Shown here: positions 35,366 to 38,156 of the stretch, piece after piece
Numbering within the stretch: position 1 is the first letter of the stretch
Layout: every line of letters starts with the position of its first letter
Assembly: GCA_945890895.1 (NCBI GenBank)
Contig: CAMDDG010000022.1
Span: forward strand, 1 to 38,156
DNA length: 38,156 nucleotides
DNA from: Chitinophaga pinensis
GTDB taxonomy: Bacteria > Bacteroidota > Bacteroidia > NS11-12g > UBA955
Direction of reading: 5' to 3'
Made by a program: the position numbers and the translations under genes
Notes under the pieces: generated by a model
Databases searched by the model: none
What the model saw: only the letters and a program-made list of their open reading frames with translations
Told to the model about the DNA's origin: nothing

Positions 35366-36139
35366 ATGCCCCGATATAGATTGAATCTTCGGTACGATGG
35401 AAGTGATTTTCACGGATGGCAAATTCAGAATAACGCACCTTCTGTACAAGATTCGTTGCAAAAGGCATTGTCCATTTTATTGAGAGAACCGTGTGAAATT
35501 GTAGGTTGTGGACGCACCGACACGGGAGTTCATGCTCACTATTACGTTGCACATTTTGACAGCTTGGTTCTAAAGCCAGATAACTTTGGCCAATTTGGTA
35601 GCTTAGATCAACTAACTTATCGATTGAACCATTTACTTCCTGAGTCCATTTATATTCTCGATTGTATGGAAGTATCCGATGATTTCCACGCACGTTTTAC
35701 CGCAACTAAACGAGGTTACAAATATTTTCTAGAATCTCAAAAAAATCCATTCAATTCAAAGTATTCATGGCATTTCCCACATGATTTGGATTTAATTGCC
35801 ATGAATAATGCGGCATGCCTCATGCTCGGGAAACACAATTTTCAATCTTTCTGCAAAGGAGAAACGCCTAACAATAGCTATGATTGCGAAGTTTTTAAAG
35901 CCGAATGGCAAAAAGTCAAAGCAATTGGGCTTGGATCTGATCAAATTGTATTTCACATAGAAGCGAATCGATTTCTTCGAAACATGGTACGTGCTACTGT
36001 GGGTACCTTATTATTAGTAGGACGTCATAAAATCACGTTGGAAGTATTCCAACGCATACTCGATGCCAAAAACCGATCCGATGCGGGCAACTCCGTACCC
36101 GCAAAAGGATTATTTTTATGGAGTGTTGAATACGAATAA
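35366..36139 (+). CDS. truA: tRNA pseudouridine(38-40) synthase TruA
   Basis: This 257-residue enzyme makes pseudouridine at positions 38-40 of the tRNA anticodon arm. The catalytic aspartate is Asp52 in GCGRTDTGVHA. The start MPRYRLNLRYDGSDFHGWQ is the family consensus, and RFLRNMVRATVGTLLLVG is the C-terminal motif. I chose the ATG at 35366 over an in-frame TTG five codons upstream. It lies 129 bases after the thiolase and converges with the next gene, with a 32-base gap. Confidence 0.96.
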   Translation: MPRYRLNLRYDGSDFHGWQIQNNAPSVQDSLQKALSILLREPCEIVGCGRTDTGVHAHYYVAHFDSLVLKPDNFGQFGSLDQLTYRLNHLLPESIYILDCMEVSDDFHARFTATKRGYKYFLESQKNPFNSKYSWHFPHDLDLIAMNNAACLMLGKHNFQSFCKGETPNNSYDCEVFKAEWQKVKAIGLGSDQIVFHIEANRFLRNMVRATVGTLLLVGRHKITLEVFQRILDAKNRSDAGNSVPAKGLFLWSVEYE

Positions 36140-36171
36140 AACTTAATCTCGCTTTAATTAGCAATTATTTC

Positions 36172-38156
36172 TTACTCAATATCAATCTTCTGCAAAAATT
36201 TGTCAACCGTACGCTCTGAAGCTTTAATTACTTGGAAGTTTTCAGCTTTCACTTTGTGGTTTGTTTCATCCATGATTTTATTTAACTCATCATCATTGGA
36301 GTAAATGCTTAATCGATTTCGAGTAATGTAGAAGTACAAAACATCTTCTCCGTTGCTCAAGTAGAAATGCATTTTCTCCGCACCCCTTTTGGATTCTAAG
36401 AACATTGAAGCAGTAATGTTTTTGTTGCATGGTTTTCCCATCACGGTTGCTAAAACCACGGAATTATCATTGCAATACATTCCGCGTAGTTTGCTGTCCC
36501 AACGCAAATCAACATCCGACAATATAAAGTTGTAGTTCGTTTCATCTTTACCTCCTAACAATGTACTGCTAATTCGGATTTGATTCTTCGTTTCAATTTC
36601 CTGTATTACATTTTTCAGTGTTTTGGGGTTTTCAATCATTTCGCCCAATGCCTTTTTGAAAAACTCATCATTGATGTTTTCAGTGCCCATTTCATCCCCC
36701 AAAAAGATCTCTGAAACTCGCGATTTAAAATCGGGATGCAATGGAAAATCTAACATCATAGCTAATTTAAATGTGAATGCAGAATCGCTGGCATTTAAAT
36801 GCGCTTCACCGGCATTCTTGAACGAAATTTCATTCGATTCCAAACCAAAATCCATAGGTCCTTCTGCATGTATGGAGTGGTCTTTTTCATTGAATTGGAT
36901 AAAATGACCTTTGGGAGAACCCTCACGCAACTTAGAGTATGTCCCAGCAAAGAAACTCTCTTTCTCGTGATCGTAATATAGCACCCCAGTATCTTGAGTA
37001 ACATCGTTATCGCTTACTCTCCTTTTGTTTGCGTATAAAATGGGGTATACATGCGATGAATCTTTTGCTACATGCAGTCCCACAAACAGTCGAGACTTGT
37101 TTTTATCTCTCGGGGGATTCATGGGTATCACCACGTCTTTGGGATCAATTTCGCCTTCAAATTTTACCCACCAAGAAGGCAAGATATTTTTGAAGGTATG
37201 CAATGGTTTCACAAATCCATTGAATCGGATTAGTTTTTGTTGTGAATTTACATTCGCTACCCCTTGATATCCAATTTTAATATCCAATGTAAAACCACGT
37301 TCCTCCGGTATTTTACCGTAAGCATCCACGTTTTTGGTTCGATTAATAAATATTGAATCCAAGAAGAATTCCTGACGCTTACCTATTTTAGTTACGTATT
37401 GATAATAACCATTGGCCTGAACAATATTTTTGCCGTAAATCTTAGCTTTTAAGCGATAAATTTCATGATATTTATCAATTCTGTTTGCAATGATTTTAGC
37501 ACTATCAACTGGATCCATGTCGGCTTGCTGACGGATCAATACTTTTCCATCCTTCAAAAACAAACGAGAATCCGCAATATCAATGTATGGAATTTCAGAA
37601 ACCTTTAAGGTGTAGTCGTTCATATCATACAGCCCTTTACGTCCCTCGAAATGAAGACTATCCTGACGAGCATTGGTACTCATAAAATCAGGAACCACAG
37701 AGCCCATAGTCGGCCCCACTTTAGCTTCAATGGTATTTGCATCCATTTTCCATTTGAAATCACTCAAATTGGTTTGGTACATATTGAATGGATAGCGCGT
37801 AATTTGTCCTGGAACATTCGAAACAAAACTTCCAATCCGTGTTTGGAAATCCATGGTACCATTAATATTGGCTGTACTGAATGCCATTTTCGTCGTATCC
37901 TTGGTTTTGATATCCAACTCTGCCACTTTTGCAATGGCTTTTTTAGGTGCCAAGTGCATTTCTTTACTCCGAAAATCAGCTAAATCCCATTTCAACGACC
38001 CATCACCCAATACCTTTGCGGGTGATTGTGTTGTGGTACCTCGGAAGTCGTATTTGTATGAGAATGTTTCAAATGGAGTAACTCCATTGGTTACGCAATA
38101 TCGGTCTTCATACGGAAACCAATTCAGTTGAGCAGCGCGTACATGCAATTCTGGAT
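36172..38156 (-). CDS. C-terminal part of a large uncharacterised protein, cut by the window edge
   Basis: The frame is open to the right end of the window, so this is at least 661 residues of a longer protein whose start lies outside; an apparent TTG at 38148 is not a credible start. The sequence is mostly short alternating polar/hydrophobic stretches suggesting beta structure, without transmembrane segments, repeats or catalytic motifs that I recognise. The end is charged (SERTVDKFLQKIDIE). Such size and composition suggest an exported or envelope protein, but no signal is visible here and I do not assign a function. Confidence 0.8.
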   Translation of the reverse strand, partial: PELHVRAAQLNWFPYEDRYCVTNGVTPFETFSYKYDFRGTTTQSPAKVLGDGSLKWDLADFRSKEMHLAPKKAIAKVAELDIKTKDTTKMAFSTANINGTMDFQTRIGSFVSNVPGQITRYPFNMYQTNLSDFKWKMDANTIEAKVGPTMGSVVPDFMSTNARQDSLHFEGRKGLYDMNDYTLKVSEIPYIDIADSRLFLKDGKVLIRQQADMDPVDSAKIIANRIDKYHEIYRLKAKIYGKNIVQANGYYQYVTKIGKRQEFFLDSIFINRTKNVDAYGKIPEERGFTLDIKIGYQGVANVNSQQKLIRFNGFVKPLHTFKNILPSWWVKFEGEIDPKDVVIPMNPPRDKNKSRLFVGLHVAKDSSHVYPILYANKRRVSDNDVTQDTGVLYYDHEKESFFAGTYSKLREGSPKGHFIQFNEKDHSIHAEGPMDFGLESNEISFKNAGEAHLNASDSAFTFKLAMMLDFPLHPDFKSRVSEIFLGDEMGTENINDEFFKKALGEMIENPKTLKNVIQEIETKNQIRISSTLLGGKDETNYNFILSDVDLRWDSKLRGMYCNDNSVVLATVMGKPCNKNITASMFLESKRGAEKMHFYLSNGEDVLYFYITRNRLSIYSNDDELNKIMDETNHKVKAENFQVIKASERTVDKFLQKIDIE

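Overview
The window looks like a chromosomal segment of a Flavobacteriales-type Bacteroidota. The evidence is: low GC; start codons with no recognisable Shine-Dalgarno sequence; promoters of the Bacteroidota type (TTG, about 20 bases, then TAnnTTTG); a contiguous str-S10-spc-alpha ribosomal operon lacking tuf, adk and map; zinc-free L36 and S14; an S46 dipeptidyl-peptidase; and a TonB-dependent receptor. No species can be named from the sequence alone. I found no rRNA, tRNA, CRISPR array or insertion sequence.

Left part (1-8.1 kb, minus strand). One likely operon reads plsY, clpS, scoA, then a single ORF joining RdgB/HAM1 to QueA. A terminator separates it from carA-eno. Upstream lie an M48 metallopeptidase and a TerC-family membrane protein.

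8.1-11.7 kb (plus strand). A secreted S46 peptidase, predicted to be the acidic-specific DPP11, is divergent from terC across a 64-base double promoter. A rhodanese-thioredoxin pair follows. Both intergenic stretches here are about 420 bases and hold clear terminators. The second also holds an imperfect tandem array of hairpins.

11.8-28.6 kb (minus strand). One long operon for translation and secretion reads rpsL, rpsG, fusA, rpsJ, rplC-rplD-rplW-rplB, rpsS, rplV, rpsC, rplP, rpmC, rpsQ, rplN, rplX, rplE, rpsN, rpsH, rplF, rplR, rpsE, rpmD, rplO, secY, infA, rpmJ, rpsM, rpsK, rpsD, rpoA, rplQ. It has a strong promoter before rpsL and a second good promoter in its largest gap among the ribosomal genes proper, before infA. 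Gaps are mostly under 25 bases and several genes overlap.

Right part (28.9-38.2 kb). A secreted DUF1573 protein converges on yebC. Then come a TonB-dependent receptor whose 3' end is duplicated in tandem, a small membrane-anchored protein of unknown function, a PcaF-like thiolase, truA, and the C-terminal part of a large unknown protein that runs off the right edge.

The points most worth a second look are the RdgB-QueA fusion, the 77-base tandem duplication at the receptor's 3' end, the tandem hairpin array after rplQ, the palindrome around the yebC promoter, and the recurrent placement of the -7 element 3-10 bases before start codons, which suggests leaderless mRNAs. I found no wholly new multi-gene system.
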